A stretch of 64,000 bases of DNA from an uncultured Lachnospiraceae bacterium (lineage in GTDB: Bacteria; Bacillota; Clostridia; Lachnospirales; Lachnospiraceae). The translations under genes and the position numbers were made by a program. How positions within the stretch are numbered: position 1 is the stretch's first letter; every line of letters begins with the position of its first letter. The notes under the pieces are model-generated. The model did not search any database and was not told the DNA's origin. It worked only from the letters and a program-made list of their open reading frames with translations. The stretch is taken from assembly GCA_946537305.1 (NCBI GenBank), contig CAMNFR010000003.1, positions 1-64,000 of the forward strand, given 5' to 3'. Shown here one piece after another: positions 24,364 to 33,703 of the stretch.

Positions 24364-26094
24364 ATGGATATAGTTATTATCTCAGAGTTCTGCGATGACT
24401 TCTCAACAACAGATAATGATAGATTTTTATACTTGGCAAAACTGTTTTCGGACAAGAATCGGGTTGAAATAATTACCAGTTCTTTTCATCACACAACAAA
24501 AAGACATCGAAATAAGCCGGCGGTGGAATGGCCGTTCCAAATTACTTTTATTGACGAGCCGGGGTATCCGAAGAATGTGTGCCTGAAGCGGTTTCTTAGT
24601 CATTATATTTGGGGTAAGAATGTACTAAAATACATGCGTCAGCGTAATAAGCCAGACGTGGTTTACTGTGCAGTACCTTCTCTCACGGGAGCCAATTGTG
24701 TATCTAAATATTGTGAGAGAGAAAATATAAGATTTGTGATTGATGTACAGGATCTTTGGCCTGAGGCGTTTCAGATGGTGCTTAACGTGCCACTGCTGAG
24801 CGATTTGATCTTTTTGCCATTTAAAGCTCTGGCCAATGGTATTTATAAACGTGCGGATGCCATATGTGCTGTATCGAAAACATATTGTCGAAGGGCAGCG
24901 CGTGTAAATAATAAGGTAAAGAAAACAACAACCGTCTTTCTTGGGACAGAATTATCGGTTTTTGATAGATATGCCCGTGGTAATCCGATTCTGGAAAAGA
25001 ACACAGGAGAGGTTTGGCTGGCTTATTGTGGATCATTAGAGAACAGTGATGATCTGATGGATGTAATTGATGCATTGGCAAAGTTGACAGAGTATTGTAT
25101 CAGGTTCATTATTATCGGCGATGGGCCGAGGAAAAATGAGTACGAGGAATATGCTAAGAATAAAAAGGTCAACGCAGATTTTGTTGGCCGGGTTCCATAT
25201 AATACAATGTGTAATTTGCTTTCGGCCAGTGATATTACAGTAAATCCAGTCGCGTATGCAGCGGCACAGGGCATGCTTCACAAGCATGATAATAATGTGA
25301 CAAGCGGGAAGCCGGTTGTAAATACGTTGGACGACGATGAATTTAAGGGCCTGATCGAACAATATCACATGGGTTTCAATTGCAGGAAAAGAGATACGGA
25401 CGACCTGGCAGAAAAACTCAAGATACTGGTCGGTGATTCTAAGCTGCGAGAAGAGATGGGGGTTAACGCTAGACGGTGCGCAGAGGAGAGATTGAATAGG
25501 TCTTTGATCCCCCAAATTCAAGAAAAGCAAATTTTGACAGACACCAAAGGTTATTGCGGGCTGATTAAAATGCCGCAGGAAATATGGCTCGGATACGCCG
25601 GTACACTCGGAACAAGTTATGATTTGCCGATTGTGTTTGATGCTATGAAAAAAATCAGGAATCCACACCTCCGCTTTATTGTTATGGGTGACGGACCTTT
25701 GATGGAAGAGTTTCAGGAAAAGGCCAAGGGATTAAATGTAACATTTGTCGGGAGGCTTGACTATAGTCAGATGTGCGGCGTTTTAAAAGCATGCGATTTG
25801 GTTGTTAATCCAATCGTTGGGAAAAGTGTGGCGAGCATTATAAATAAGCATGCCGATTACGCTGCAAGTGGGAAGCCAGTACTTAATACCCAGAAGAGTA
25901 AAGAATATCGAGTACTTATTGACAGGTACCAGATGGGATTCAATTGTGAAAGTGCGGAAGAAATGGCACAAAGTATTCAGTTGCTTTTGCGAGATGCCCA
26001 TTTGAGAGAAAAGATGGGAAGAAACGCCCGAAAGTGTGCGGAACAAAAATTTGACCGTGCGACAACTTATAGAATGATAGAAGGTTTGTTGTAA
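24364..26094 (+). CDS. GT4-type glycosyltransferase with a duplicated C-terminal Rossmann domain
   Basis: The protein has 576 residues; normal GT4 enzymes have ~380-400. Residues 1-~385 form a complete GT-B enzyme: acceptor half with VIDVQDLWPEAFQMV, then donor half with WLAYCGSLENSDD, IIGDGPRKNEYE, FVGRVPYNTMCNLL and SGKPVVNT. Residues ~400-576 repeat the donor half: WLGYAGTLGTSYD, VMGDGPLMEEFQ, FVGRLDYSQMCGVL and SGKPVLNT. Both copies end in LREXMGXNARXCAE. The first copy resembles the 4-alpha-fucosyl/FucNAc-type transferases (WbjE/WbuB group), but donor identity is uncertain. The repeat may be regulatory or a remnant of gene duplication. Confidence 0.82.
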   Translation: MDIVIISEFCDDFSTTDNDRFLYLAKLFSDKNRVEIITSSFHHTTKRHRNKPAVEWPFQITFIDEPGYPKNVCLKRFLSHYIWGKNVLKYMRQRNKPDVVYCAVPSLTGANCVSKYCERENIRFVIDVQDLWPEAFQMVLNVPLLSDLIFLPFKALANGIYKRADAICAVSKTYCRRAARVNNKVKKTTTVFLGTELSVFDRYARGNPILEKNTGEVWLAYCGSLENSDDLMDVIDALAKLTEYCIRFIIIGDGPRKNEYEEYAKNKKVNADFVGRVPYNTMCNLLSASDITVNPVAYAAAQGMLHKHDNNVTSGKPVVNTLDDDEFKGLIEQYHMGFNCRKRDTDDLAEKLKILVGDSKLREEMGVNARRCAEERLNRSLIPQIQEKQILTDTKGYCGLIKMPQEIWLGYAGTLGTSYDLPIVFDAMKKIRNPHLRFIVMGDGPLMEEFQEKAKGLNVTFVGRLDYSQMCGVLKACDLVVNPIVGKSVASIINKHADYAASGKPVLNTQKSKEYRVLIDRYQMGFNCESAEEMAQSIQLLLRDAHLREKMGRNARKCAEQKFDRATTYRMIEGLL

Positions 26095-26120
26095 TATTTA
26101 TTTGTGAAAAGGTGGTATAA

Positions 26121-27014
26121 ATGTCATATAAGGATATCCTGAATTCGTTGTCAAACGACTCCGATTTGAGAACATTGACTGATGAAGAATCTGGAAAATT
26201 AAAGGCGTTGCTGCTGGATAATTATATGCGTATTCAGCGGTTTTGTCAAAAACACCATTTATCTGTGATGCTTGTCGGAGGATCTGCACTGGGTGCTGTG
26301 AGGCACAAGGGGTTTATTCCATGGGATGATGATCTTGATATTGCAATGCCCCGAAAGGACTATAATAAATTTAAACGAATTTTTGAAAAAGAATTAGGGG
26401 AATATTATGCGCTGGATGCACCTAATACAGGAATGAAAAGCAGCAATCGCTTCCCTAAGATACTAATCAAAAATACTAAATTGGTTGAATTGGGGATGTC
26501 GCCGGATGATAAAAATGCATGTATTAAAATAGATTTGTTTATTATAGAGAATATACCAACCAATAAACTTTTAAGATATATACATGGAATGCTCTGTACC
26601 GGCATGATGTTTATAGCTGGACAGGTTGATTCTTATGAGGCGAGGAATGATCAATTTAAAACCTTTATGTATAAATCCGAAAAGGGAAAAAAGGAATATG
26701 ATAGGCGGATGCGAATAGGAAGGCTATTTTCATTCCGGCCGGCATATAAATGGTTTAATACGGTCGATAGAGTATGCCAATGGAAAAGATCCGGCAAATA
26801 TATGGGAATACCAACAGGGAGAAAACACTATTTTGGAGAAATTCTTCCCTCTGAGGCATTCATCCCGGTGTCGGAGGGTGAGTTTGAAGGGAAAAAAGCT
26901 TATCTTCCCGGTAATGCGGATGCATATCTTAAAAATCTGTTTGGAGATTATATGAAAGTGCCTGAAAAGGCGGACAGAGAAAAACATTTTATCTATGATA
27001 TAGAATTTGAGTAG
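26121..27014 (+). CDS. LicD family phospho-substituent transferase
   Basis: The 297-residue protein carries an intact LicD core: VGGSALGAVRHKGFIPWDDD followed by LDIAMPRKDYNKF. Near the C-terminus the usual closing pattern is present: F-EGKKAYLPGNADAYLKNLFGDYMKVP. LicD proteins are nucleotidyltransferase-fold enzymes; the founding member transfers phosphocholine from CDP-choline to teichoic acid or lipooligosaccharide, and relatives transfer other phospho-substituents. The next two genes make a CDP-alditol-like donor, so an alditol-phosphate or related substituent is plausible. GGTGG lies six bases before ATG 26121. Confidence 0.88.
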   Translation: MSYKDILNSLSNDSDLRTLTDEESGKLKALLLDNYMRIQRFCQKHHLSVMLVGGSALGAVRHKGFIPWDDDLDIAMPRKDYNKFKRIFEKELGEYYALDAPNTGMKSSNRFPKILIKNTKLVELGMSPDDKNACIKIDLFIIENIPTNKLLRYIHGMLCTGMMFIAGQVDSYEARNDQFKTFMYKSEKGKKEYDRRMRIGRLFSFRPAYKWFNTVDRVCQWKRSGKYMGIPTGRKHYFGEILPSEAFIPVSEGEFEGKKAYLPGNADAYLKNLFGDYMKVPEKADREKHFIYDIEFE

Positions 27015-27030
27015 AAGGAGGCCAGACAAT

Positions 27031-27747
27031 ATGAATATTGCACTTTTGACAGCAGCCGGAACAGGTACAAGAATGCATCAAGATATACCCAAGCAGTTTA
27101 TTCATGTGGATGATAAACCTGTGATTATACATACAATGGAGGCTTTTCAAAGGCATCCGAGTATTGATGCTATTATTGTGGTCACGCTTGATTCGTGGGA
27201 AGCCGTTTTGTGGGCATATGCAAAACAATTTAATATAACAAAGCTAAAATGGGTTGTCCCGGGTGGGGCTACAGGACAGGACTCCATAAAAAATGGGTTG
27301 GATAAACTTAAAGAGGAACTATCGGGTGAGGACGTTAACGTAATGGTTCATGATGGTAACAGACCTCTTGTTTCATCAGAAATTATTTCCAATAGCCTTG
27401 CTACGTTTTCGAAATATGGATGCGCAGTCGCAGTAATTCCTTGTACAGAGGTTGTGTTTGAAAGCGATGATGGTGTTTCATCTTGTGTATCTACAGAAAG
27501 AGAAAAACTTTTCAGAACACAAACCCCGCATACGTATAAGCTGGATGACCTGCTTTGGGCACATGAAAAGGCAGGAGAACTGGGTATTAAAGGTACTGCG
27601 GCATCGTGCATGTTAATGAAGGAATTGGGCCGGGAGTCGTATTTCTCTAAGGGGTCAGAAGAAAATATTAAGATCACAACCCTAGATGATTTGAGAATTT
27701 TTAAAGCACTTCTTCACACAAGGCAGGAAGACTGGATAAAAAATTAA
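27031..27747 (+). CDS. IspD/TarI-family cytidylyltransferase
   Basis: ATG 27031 with AAGGAGG nine bases upstream is clearly better than the track's 27007; the product is 238 residues. Signature segments are LLTAAGTGTRMHQDIPKQF, GGATGQDSIKNGL, MVHDGNRPLVSSEII and FRTQTPHTYKLDDLL. It should form a CDP-linked product from CTP and an alditol or polyol phosphate. It is not the housekeeping IspD by context: the next gene is an SDR and the previous one a LicD. The same IspD-SDR arrangement recurs at 59388/60156. It resembles the IspD-like plus epimerase-like pairs proposed for CDP-arabinitol in pneumococcal capsule loci, but the product is unproven. Confidence 0.88.
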   Translation: MNIALLTAAGTGTRMHQDIPKQFIHVDDKPVIIHTMEAFQRHPSIDAIIVVTLDSWEAVLWAYAKQFNITKLKWVVPGGATGQDSIKNGLDKLKEELSGEDVNVMVHDGNRPLVSSEIISNSLATFSKYGCAVAVIPCTEVVFESDDGVSSCVSTEREKLFRTQTPHTYKLDDLLWAHEKAGELGIKGTAASCMLMKELGRESYFSKGSEENIKITTLDDLRIFKALLHTRQEDWIKN

Positions 27748-27752
27748 AAACT

Positions 27753-28796
27753 ATGAATTATACACCTACATACTTGGAGGATCTGGCTCGAGTACAGAAA
27801 GTTATACCGAATCTGGCTCAATTAAAAGGGGGCCGTATTCTGATTACTGGTGCAACAGGATTGATATGTTCATCTATAGCAGACTTTTTGTTGAATCTGA
27901 ACGACACCATGAATTTGGGGCTCGTAGTATATATAACAGCCAGAAATAAGGAAAAAGCTGTTGATAGATTTGGTGAATTGCTTGACAGAGATGATGCAGT
28001 ATTTGTCGAGTATGATGCTTTAAGTGATATCGACTGGAACTATGAATTAGATTATATTATACATGGAGCCAGTCCGGCAAATCCTGCACTATATGCCACA
28101 AAGCCGGTCGAAACAATGCTGGCCAATATAATAGGTATTAATAATATTTTGAAATATGCCAGAGAACATAATGTCAAGCGGGTCTTATTTGTATCCAGCA
28201 GTGAGGTATATGGTAAAAAGGATTCTTCGAAACCCTATGGCGAGAAAGAATACGGATATGTTGATTTACTAAATCCCAGGGCGTGTTATCCTTCAGCCAA
28301 AAGGGCCTGCGAAACCTTATGTGCTTCTTATGGAGCAGAATATGATGTTGACAGTGTCATTGTTCGTTTAGGCCATGTTTATGGGCCGACAGCTGTCAGA
28401 CAAGATACCAGAGCATCGTCTCAGTTTTTTTATGATGTGCTGGACGGGCATGATATTGTCATGAAAAGTGCGGGACTGCAAATGCGTTCATATACATATG
28501 TGGTAGATTGCGTCTCAGCAATTTTATCTGTCCTGATTAATGGGAAAAAAGGAGATTCCTACAATGTCTCCTGCGCCTCGTCAGTTGTTTCGATCAGAGA
28601 TTTGGCCGAGACAATAGCAAAAAAATCGGGTAAACACGTTATATTTGAACATCCCTCAGAAGCAGAATTAAGAGGGTATAATATGATGGATAATTCGAGC
28701 TTGACGAGCGATAAAATCGAAGGCCTTGGCTGGAGCGGGTGCTTTAATTTGGAGGATGGAGTTCTTCACACAATAAAAATTCTAAAGGGTGAATAG
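27753..28796 (+). CDS. NAD-dependent epimerase/dehydratase (extended SDR) paired with the IspD-like gene
   Basis: The 347-residue protein has the SDR fingerprint GRILITGATGLICSSIADFL, the YIIHGASPANPA segment and a catalytic SSSEVYG...YPSAKRACE (YxxxK replaced by the CYPSAKR form). The late YTYVVDCVSAILSVL and SCASSVVSIRDLAETIA segments fit UDP-sugar-type extended SDRs. It starts five bases after the cytidylyltransferase. The pair probably makes or modifies a CDP-activated compound together. Its closest relative in this window is the SDR at 60156, which has the same partner gene. The substrate is unknown. Confidence 0.85.
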   Translation: MNYTPTYLEDLARVQKVIPNLAQLKGGRILITGATGLICSSIADFLLNLNDTMNLGLVVYITARNKEKAVDRFGELLDRDDAVFVEYDALSDIDWNYELDYIIHGASPANPALYATKPVETMLANIIGINNILKYAREHNVKRVLFVSSSEVYGKKDSSKPYGEKEYGYVDLLNPRACYPSAKRACETLCASYGAEYDVDSVIVRLGHVYGPTAVRQDTRASSQFFYDVLDGHDIVMKSAGLQMRSYTYVVDCVSAILSVLINGKKGDSYNVSCASSVVSIRDLAETIAKKSGKHVIFEHPSEAELRGYNMMDNSSLTSDKIEGLGWSGCFNLEDGVLHTIKILKGE

Positions 28797-28798
28797 CT

Positions 28799-29998
28799 AT
28801 GAAGTATATTTTCTGCTCGTTCATGTTTGATGATGTTGAGGAAAATGTTAAAAATTCTAAGTCTCCAAATTCTGTTTCAGGACATAAATTTCAGATGAAT
28901 ATGTTGAACGGGCTGGCAGATAATGATTGCGATATAAGCGTAGTAAATGTCCCCAGAATAAGACGTTATCCGGATTACAAAAAGATATTGTTTAAAAGGA
29001 AAGCGTTCAAAACGAAATACAATCTGGAAGCTGTAAGCGTAGGATTTGTTAATATTCAGCTTATTAATTACATTACGCAGATTGTGGCGGTCTATGGTGA
29101 ACTGAAAAAGATAATCGCCAGATATCGTGATGAAAAGATAGTATTGATGGTTTATAACACTTACCCGGCTCCGATTATAGCGATGAGACGGATAAAAAAG
29201 AAGTATGACAATGTTATTATCTGTGATGTGATTGGGGATATTTACGGGAAATATGGATTGACGCCCGAAAAAACGCTGCATGGAAAGCTGCTGGATCTGG
29301 TTCATAAGAAAATGGATCAAATGTCATCAGAGTGTGATGTTTTTGCGCTTGCGACCGAAAATATGGCCGATGCTTTAAGGGTGACAGATAAACCTCATAT
29401 TGTTCTTGAAGGAATGTATGACGTAAAAAATGAAGTTTTGCCTCTGAAATCAGAAGATGGTAAAAAGAGAGTTTTTTACGCAGGGGCGCTTTGTGAAGAA
29501 TATGGCATTGGTCACATGCTTAGAGCGTTTGCTCTTATAAAAGATACGAATTACGAATTTTTGATCGCCGGCAGCGGCACTGCGGTAAAACAGGTGGAGA
29601 AAGCTTCTCGAAAAGATCCAAGGATACGCTTTCTTGGCTTCATTACGCCTAAAGAAGTTGAAACAATTCAGTCATCAGCAACGGTATTGGTTAATCCAAG
29701 AACATCTGAGCATGAGTATGTAAAGTATAGCTTTGCAAGCAAAAATTTAGAATGCCTTGCTTCGGGAATCCCGTACGTAGCACATAATCTTCCTTGCAAT
29801 CCAAAGGAATATGGTGAGTATGTTTTTTATCCGAAGGATGAATCAGATAAAGCTCTGGCAGAGACAATTCAATCGGTGTGTGAAATGGATACCGAAGAGC
29901 GGATTCGGAGAGGGGCCGATGCCAGAGAGTTTATAAAGCAAAATAAGAATCCCAAAGCTCAGATGTCAAGATTAGATGGATTATTGCGTTCTATGTGA
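28799..29998 (+). CDS. Glycosyltransferase, GT4/GT1 group
   Basis: The 399-residue protein has the GT-B donor-binding half, with RVFYAGALCEEYGIGHMLRA, FLIAGSGTAVKQVE, RFLGFITPKEVETIQSSA and LVNPRTSEHEYVKYSF followed by SKNLECLASGIPYVAHNLP. The glutamate-containing E-x7-E-like region near HEYVKYSFASKNLE matches retaining GT4 enzymes. The N-terminal half (FCSFMFDDVEENV) is less conserved, as usual for the acceptor side. It probably adds a sugar to the lipid-linked repeat unit in the cytoplasm. It starts two bases after the SDR stop codon, with GGGTGA as SD. Confidence 0.87.
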   Translation: MKYIFCSFMFDDVEENVKNSKSPNSVSGHKFQMNMLNGLADNDCDISVVNVPRIRRYPDYKKILFKRKAFKTKYNLEAVSVGFVNIQLINYITQIVAVYGELKKIIARYRDEKIVLMVYNTYPAPIIAMRRIKKKYDNVIICDVIGDIYGKYGLTPEKTLHGKLLDLVHKKMDQMSSECDVFALATENMADALRVTDKPHIVLEGMYDVKNEVLPLKSEDGKKRVFYAGALCEEYGIGHMLRAFALIKDTNYEFLIAGSGTAVKQVEKASRKDPRIRFLGFITPKEVETIQSSATVLVNPRTSEHEYVKYSFASKNLECLASGIPYVAHNLPCNPKEYGEYVFYPKDESDKALAETIQSVCEMDTEERIRRGADAREFIKQNKNPKAQMSRLDGLLRSM

Positions 29999-30006
29999 GG
30001 GAAACC

Positions 30007-31284
30007 ATGACAATTATCTTGAAGAAAAACAGGAAACATACATTAGTTTTTATCATATTAGCTTTTTACCTTATGTTCGCGCCGCCTATTTTTGGGATAC
30101 ATTCCCTGTACTTTGTTGCGGCTTTTTCATGGGTATATATTTTGGTTAATAATGGTGTTTTTTTTAGGATAATTGACCGTTATAATTTGGGCAAAATATA
30201 TGTGGGATTGCTGCTAATGTTTGTGTGGGCATCATTGGTGGTTTTTCTTAATGATGGGACAAGATCTGTGATGATTCACTACATATATTGGATGATTTCT
30301 ATTTTCCCGGGAGCAATAGCTATTGCTCTTCATGCAAAAAAGCATAACGAGTCGTTGGACTATGTTTTATCATTAGTATTATGGGCGGCTTTTGTACAAA
30401 GTCTGTTTTCGATTGCTGCATTTCTAAACAATGACATCAAATTATTCCTGATAGATAAGCTGCAGGCAGATGACACTCTCGTTATGGCAACGTACAAAAA
30501 TGAAATATATTATCGACTGTTTGGCTTTTCGTCAGGGCTGACGTTCGATATGCCGGCCGCCATGTCTGGTATTGCCTGCATTGCATTATACTTCGCAATA
30601 AATAAGAATATTTTGTACCTGCTTTTCATGCCGACCCTTGTTTTTTCGGCACTGATCAATGCCAGAACCAGTATCGTTGTGATAGGTATCGGCATAATTA
30701 CAATGTTCATTGCCAATAAATATGCAACAGGGAAAAGCGTCAAAAGAGTACTTTTTATATTTGTAGCGGCTGTCCTCGGTATAACAATTGGAATTATGGT
30801 ACTTCGCCAGGTATCACCGTTGACTTTTGGATGGGTAAAATCAGGGATTGGACAATTATTGGGCTTTGTTCGAGGAGATACAGATTCAGGGTACTTTGAA
30901 TATTTAACTGAAAATGGAAGATGGCAGTTACCGTCGGGTTTTTCGCTGCTCTTGGGAACGGGCAGTCGGATTATGGGCGGCGGTCAGTTAGATGCTTATT
31001 CGGATGTAGGATATATTAACGACATATGGTTTGGCGGGATCGCTTATATGACCGTTCTGTATCTTTTAGTTGTCAAAATGGTGTGGAAGCTGGGCCAGGA
31101 ATACAGTCGTAAATTAGACAGTTCTTTTTTGTTCTATTTTGCTCTGGTCTATATTATCAGCCTGCCGATATTGAATATAAAGACCTTCATTGTTTCAATT
31201 GGTGCATTCTCAACCTTGTTTATCATTGTGTACACGTATAGTGTATTGTTTAAGTGTGACGAGACAGAGGTGTTAGACGAATGA
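30007..31284 (+). CDS. Wzy-like O-antigen/capsule polymerase (membrane protein)
   Basis: ATG 30007, preceded by GAGGG, is more likely than the track's GTG 29995, which overlaps the previous stop; the product is 425 residues. About ten hydrophobic helices fill the sequence, including TLVFIILAFYLMFAPPIFG, with a large extracytoplasmic loop before FSLLLGTGSRIMGGGQLDAY. Topology, length and context, between a GT and a GT2 and just before the flippase, all fit a Wzy polymerase that joins repeat units at the outer membrane face. Sequence conservation in this family is low, so the call rests on topology and neighbours. The region is very AT-rich (15 of 60 G+C in line 30001). Confidence 0.75.
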   Translation: MTIILKKNRKHTLVFIILAFYLMFAPPIFGIHSLYFVAAFSWVYILVNNGVFFRIIDRYNLGKIYVGLLLMFVWASLVVFLNDGTRSVMIHYIYWMISIFPGAIAIALHAKKHNESLDYVLSLVLWAAFVQSLFSIAAFLNNDIKLFLIDKLQADDTLVMATYKNEIYYRLFGFSSGLTFDMPAAMSGIACIALYFAINKNILYLLFMPTLVFSALINARTSIVVIGIGIITMFIANKYATGKSVKRVLFIFVAAVLGITIGIMVLRQVSPLTFGWVKSGIGQLLGFVRGDTDSGYFEYLTENGRWQLPSGFSLLLGTGSRIMGGGQLDAYSDVGYINDIWFGGIAYMTVLYLLVVKMVWKLGQEYSRKLDSSFLFYFALVYIISLPILNIKTFIVSIGAFSTLFIIVYTYSVLFKCDETEVLDE

Positions 31285-32249
31285 AAGATTTAATATCAGT
31301 CATAATTCCGGTATATAATGTGGAGAACTATGTAGAAAAGTGCGTGGAGTCAGTGATTAACCAGACATGGGATAATCTTGAGATTATTCTGGTTGATGAT
31401 GGCTCCAAAGATTTAAGCGGCTTGCTTTGTGATAAACTGGCGGAAAAATATAAAAATGTACAAGTAATCCATCAGGAAAACAAAGGATTATCTGTTGCAA
31501 GAAACGTAGGGCTTGAAAAAAGCAAAGGGGAATGGATCGCATTCCTGGATAGCGATGACTGGATTGAGCCGGAGATGTATCAAATACTGCATGATACAGC
31601 AGTGAATAACAACACATTGATCAGCAGCTGCTTTTCAAGAGATATAATTGATGGAAAAGCGGCACATGTTGAAGAGGATGGAAGAGTAAAAATCCTGAAT
31701 CATAGAGATATCATAAATGGATTGTTATCGGGCAAGACGATGAGATTTGAAGTGTGGAATAAACTCTGGAACCGGGAATTGATTGGAGATGTTAGATTTG
31801 TCCCTGGACAAGTTGCTGAAGATGTACATTTCGATTCGGTTCTATTTGAATCAGCTGGTAAAATAGCACATGTCAACAAGGTGCTGCATAACTACTTGAT
31901 CACCAGACCGGGGAATACCAATTCATCCTTTAAAGTGGCCAGATTATGCATTTTTGGCGAATTCAGGAATTGGAAGACAAAGTTGGAAGGTGATGGAGAA
32001 AAGGAACTTGCGCGAGTTATTTCGGCAATAGCAGCAAATTTTGCCGTAGATATTTTTTCCAATGCTGTCCGCAGTCATCAAGAAAATACAATAAAAAAGG
32101 AGTTGATAGAACAGTTTAGATATTTTTATCCGTATACATCCGGAGTTCAGATGTTAACTAAGAGGATGTTTATTAAGAGGAGATTTAAACTCACTGCTTT
32201 TCATATCAGTCCGTCATTATGGATCTTGATTGAAAACCTGGTAAGGTGA
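31281..32249 (+). CDS. Glycosyltransferase family 2
   Basis: The 322-residue protein begins with ISVIIPVYNVENYVEKCVES, followed by IILVDDGSKDLSG, NKGLSVARNVGLE and the metal-binding FLDSDDWIEPEMY, the full GT2 (GT-A) signature. The second half has the common FEVWNKLWNRELI and EDVHFDSVLFE segments of capsule-type GT2 enzymes. It likely adds one sugar of the repeat unit. Start and stop overlap both neighbours (ATGA with the polymerase, and a few bases with the flippase reading frame), so translation is probably coupled. Confidence 0.93.
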   Translation: MKDLISVIIPVYNVENYVEKCVESVINQTWDNLEIILVDDGSKDLSGLLCDKLAEKYKNVQVIHQENKGLSVARNVGLEKSKGEWIAFLDSDDWIEPEMYQILHDTAVNNNTLISSCFSRDIIDGKAAHVEEDGRVKILNHRDIINGLLSGKTMRFEVWNKLWNRELIGDVRFVPGQVAEDVHFDSVLFESAGKIAHVNKVLHNYLITRPGNTNSSFKVARLCIFGEFRNWKTKLEGDGEKELARVISAIAANFAVDIFSNAVRSHQENTIKKELIEQFRYFYPYTSGVQMLTKRMFIKRRFKLTAFHISPSLWILIENLVR

Positions 32250-32254
32250 TGAGT

Positions 32255-33703
32255 ATGAAAGCACTTTCGATATTAATTCAAAAAATCCCTTTTCAAGCAC
32301 GTGCATCAGCAGTGATTTTGATATCGAGTTTTATTACCAGCGCTTTTGGCTTCCTTACAACACCTGTTTTTACGAGACTAATGTCTGTGGAAGAGTTTGG
32401 CCTTGTAACACAGTATAACTCTGTGTTAGAAGTCGTGACAGTTGTTGCCACCCTTTCTTTATCAGCAGGTGTTTATCAGGTCGCGATGAATGAGTTTTCA
32501 AGTGATAGAGATACCTTTACGTTCTCTAGTATGATTCTCTCAAACTTGGCTACTATCGTAGTGTTTGCAATAATTTTTGTTTTAAGAGAGAGAGTTATAA
32601 ATATCATCAAACTTACTCCTGATCTGATTTTTTGTATGTTTTTGTATTTGCTGATTTACCCTGCAATGCAGATGTGGATGGCTAAACAAAGATATGAGTA
32701 TAAATATAAGACAGTGGCTGCTGTTTCCATTTTTTCTGTTGCGTTTAATCTCGGAACTGCCGTTGTCTGTGTGATTGTTGCGAAAAACGTAAATTTGGGA
32801 GCTGTAAAGATATGGTCAATGTCATTGACACAGATTGTTACTGCGCTGGTAGTCTATTACTTCCTTGGCAAAAATGCGCGATGGAAAATTGATTGGAGAT
32901 ATATCAAGTATGCATTTGCCTTTAATGCTCCGCTCCTGATTCACTATTTGGCGCAATATGTTCTCCGCTCCAGTGATAAAATGATGATTACTTATTTTTG
33001 CGGGGAAAGAGCGACAGGGTTATATGGGCTTGGAAGTACTGTTGCAAGCATAGCTTTGATGGCGTGGAGTGCAATGGCGGCATCGCTTACGCCATACATG
33101 TATTCGCATATAAATACAAAAGAATATGACAAAGTAAACAGGGCAGTTATCGCAGTAGTAGGTATTTTTGGTGTTTGCTGTATTGGCGTGGCGTTAGTTG
33201 GACCGGAGATTGTCTATATACTTGGTTCCCAAAAATATATGGAGAATATACAGCTGATCCCGCCAATTGCTGCTTCCAGTTTGCTGGCAGCGATTTATGG
33301 TATCTATTCTACCATTGTTTTTTATCATCATAAGAGAACATCTACTGCGATCATGACAATTATAGCGGCTGGTATCAACATTATATTAAATTATATCCTT
33401 ATACCTAAGTATGGATATATAGCGGCGGCATATACTACTGAAATCGCGTATCTAATCTATACGTTCCTACATTACGCCAATTATCGAAGGATTGTAGGCG
33501 AGGAGAGAGTTTTTAATGATAAAATCATTTGGGCAATTACAGGAATTACTACGATATCCTGTTTATGTGTCGGAATGTTTTATGATAAGTGGATTATAAG
33601 ATATGGCCTTGTATTGATGGCGTTTATCGTGATAGTGTGTTTGCGTACAAGGATTTTAGCGATTGTAAAAGTATTGATCGGAGGAAGAGAGACGAATGAA
33701 TAG
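32255..33703 (+). CDS. Wzx-type oligosaccharide flippase
   Basis: ATG 32255 has AAGG eight bases upstream; the track's 32246 GTG overlaps the previous stop. The 482-residue product is almost entirely hydrophobic, with ~12-14 helices. The N-terminal FITSAFGFLTTPVFTRLMSVEEFGLVTQYNS pattern is typical of the polysaccharide transporter (PST/MATE-like) family. It should flip undecaprenyl-linked repeat units across the membrane for the Wzy-like enzyme. It is the only flippase in the window, while the downstream block has its own ABC exporter (TagGH). Confidence 0.92.
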   Translation: MKALSILIQKIPFQARASAVILISSFITSAFGFLTTPVFTRLMSVEEFGLVTQYNSVLEVVTVVATLSLSAGVYQVAMNEFSSDRDTFTFSSMILSNLATIVVFAIIFVLRERVINIIKLTPDLIFCMFLYLLIYPAMQMWMAKQRYEYKYKTVAAVSIFSVAFNLGTAVVCVIVAKNVNLGAVKIWSMSLTQIVTALVVYYFLGKNARWKIDWRYIKYAFAFNAPLLIHYLAQYVLRSSDKMMITYFCGERATGLYGLGSTVASIALMAWSAMAASLTPYMYSHINTKEYDKVNRAVIAVVGIFGVCCIGVALVGPEIVYILGSQKYMENIQLIPPIAASSLLAAIYGIYSTIVFYHHKRTSTAIMTIIAAGINIILNYILIPKYGYIAAAYTTEIAYLIYTFLHYANYRRIVGEERVFNDKIIWAITGITTISCLCVGMFYDKWIIRYGLVLMAFIVIVCLRTRILAIVKVLIGGRETNE

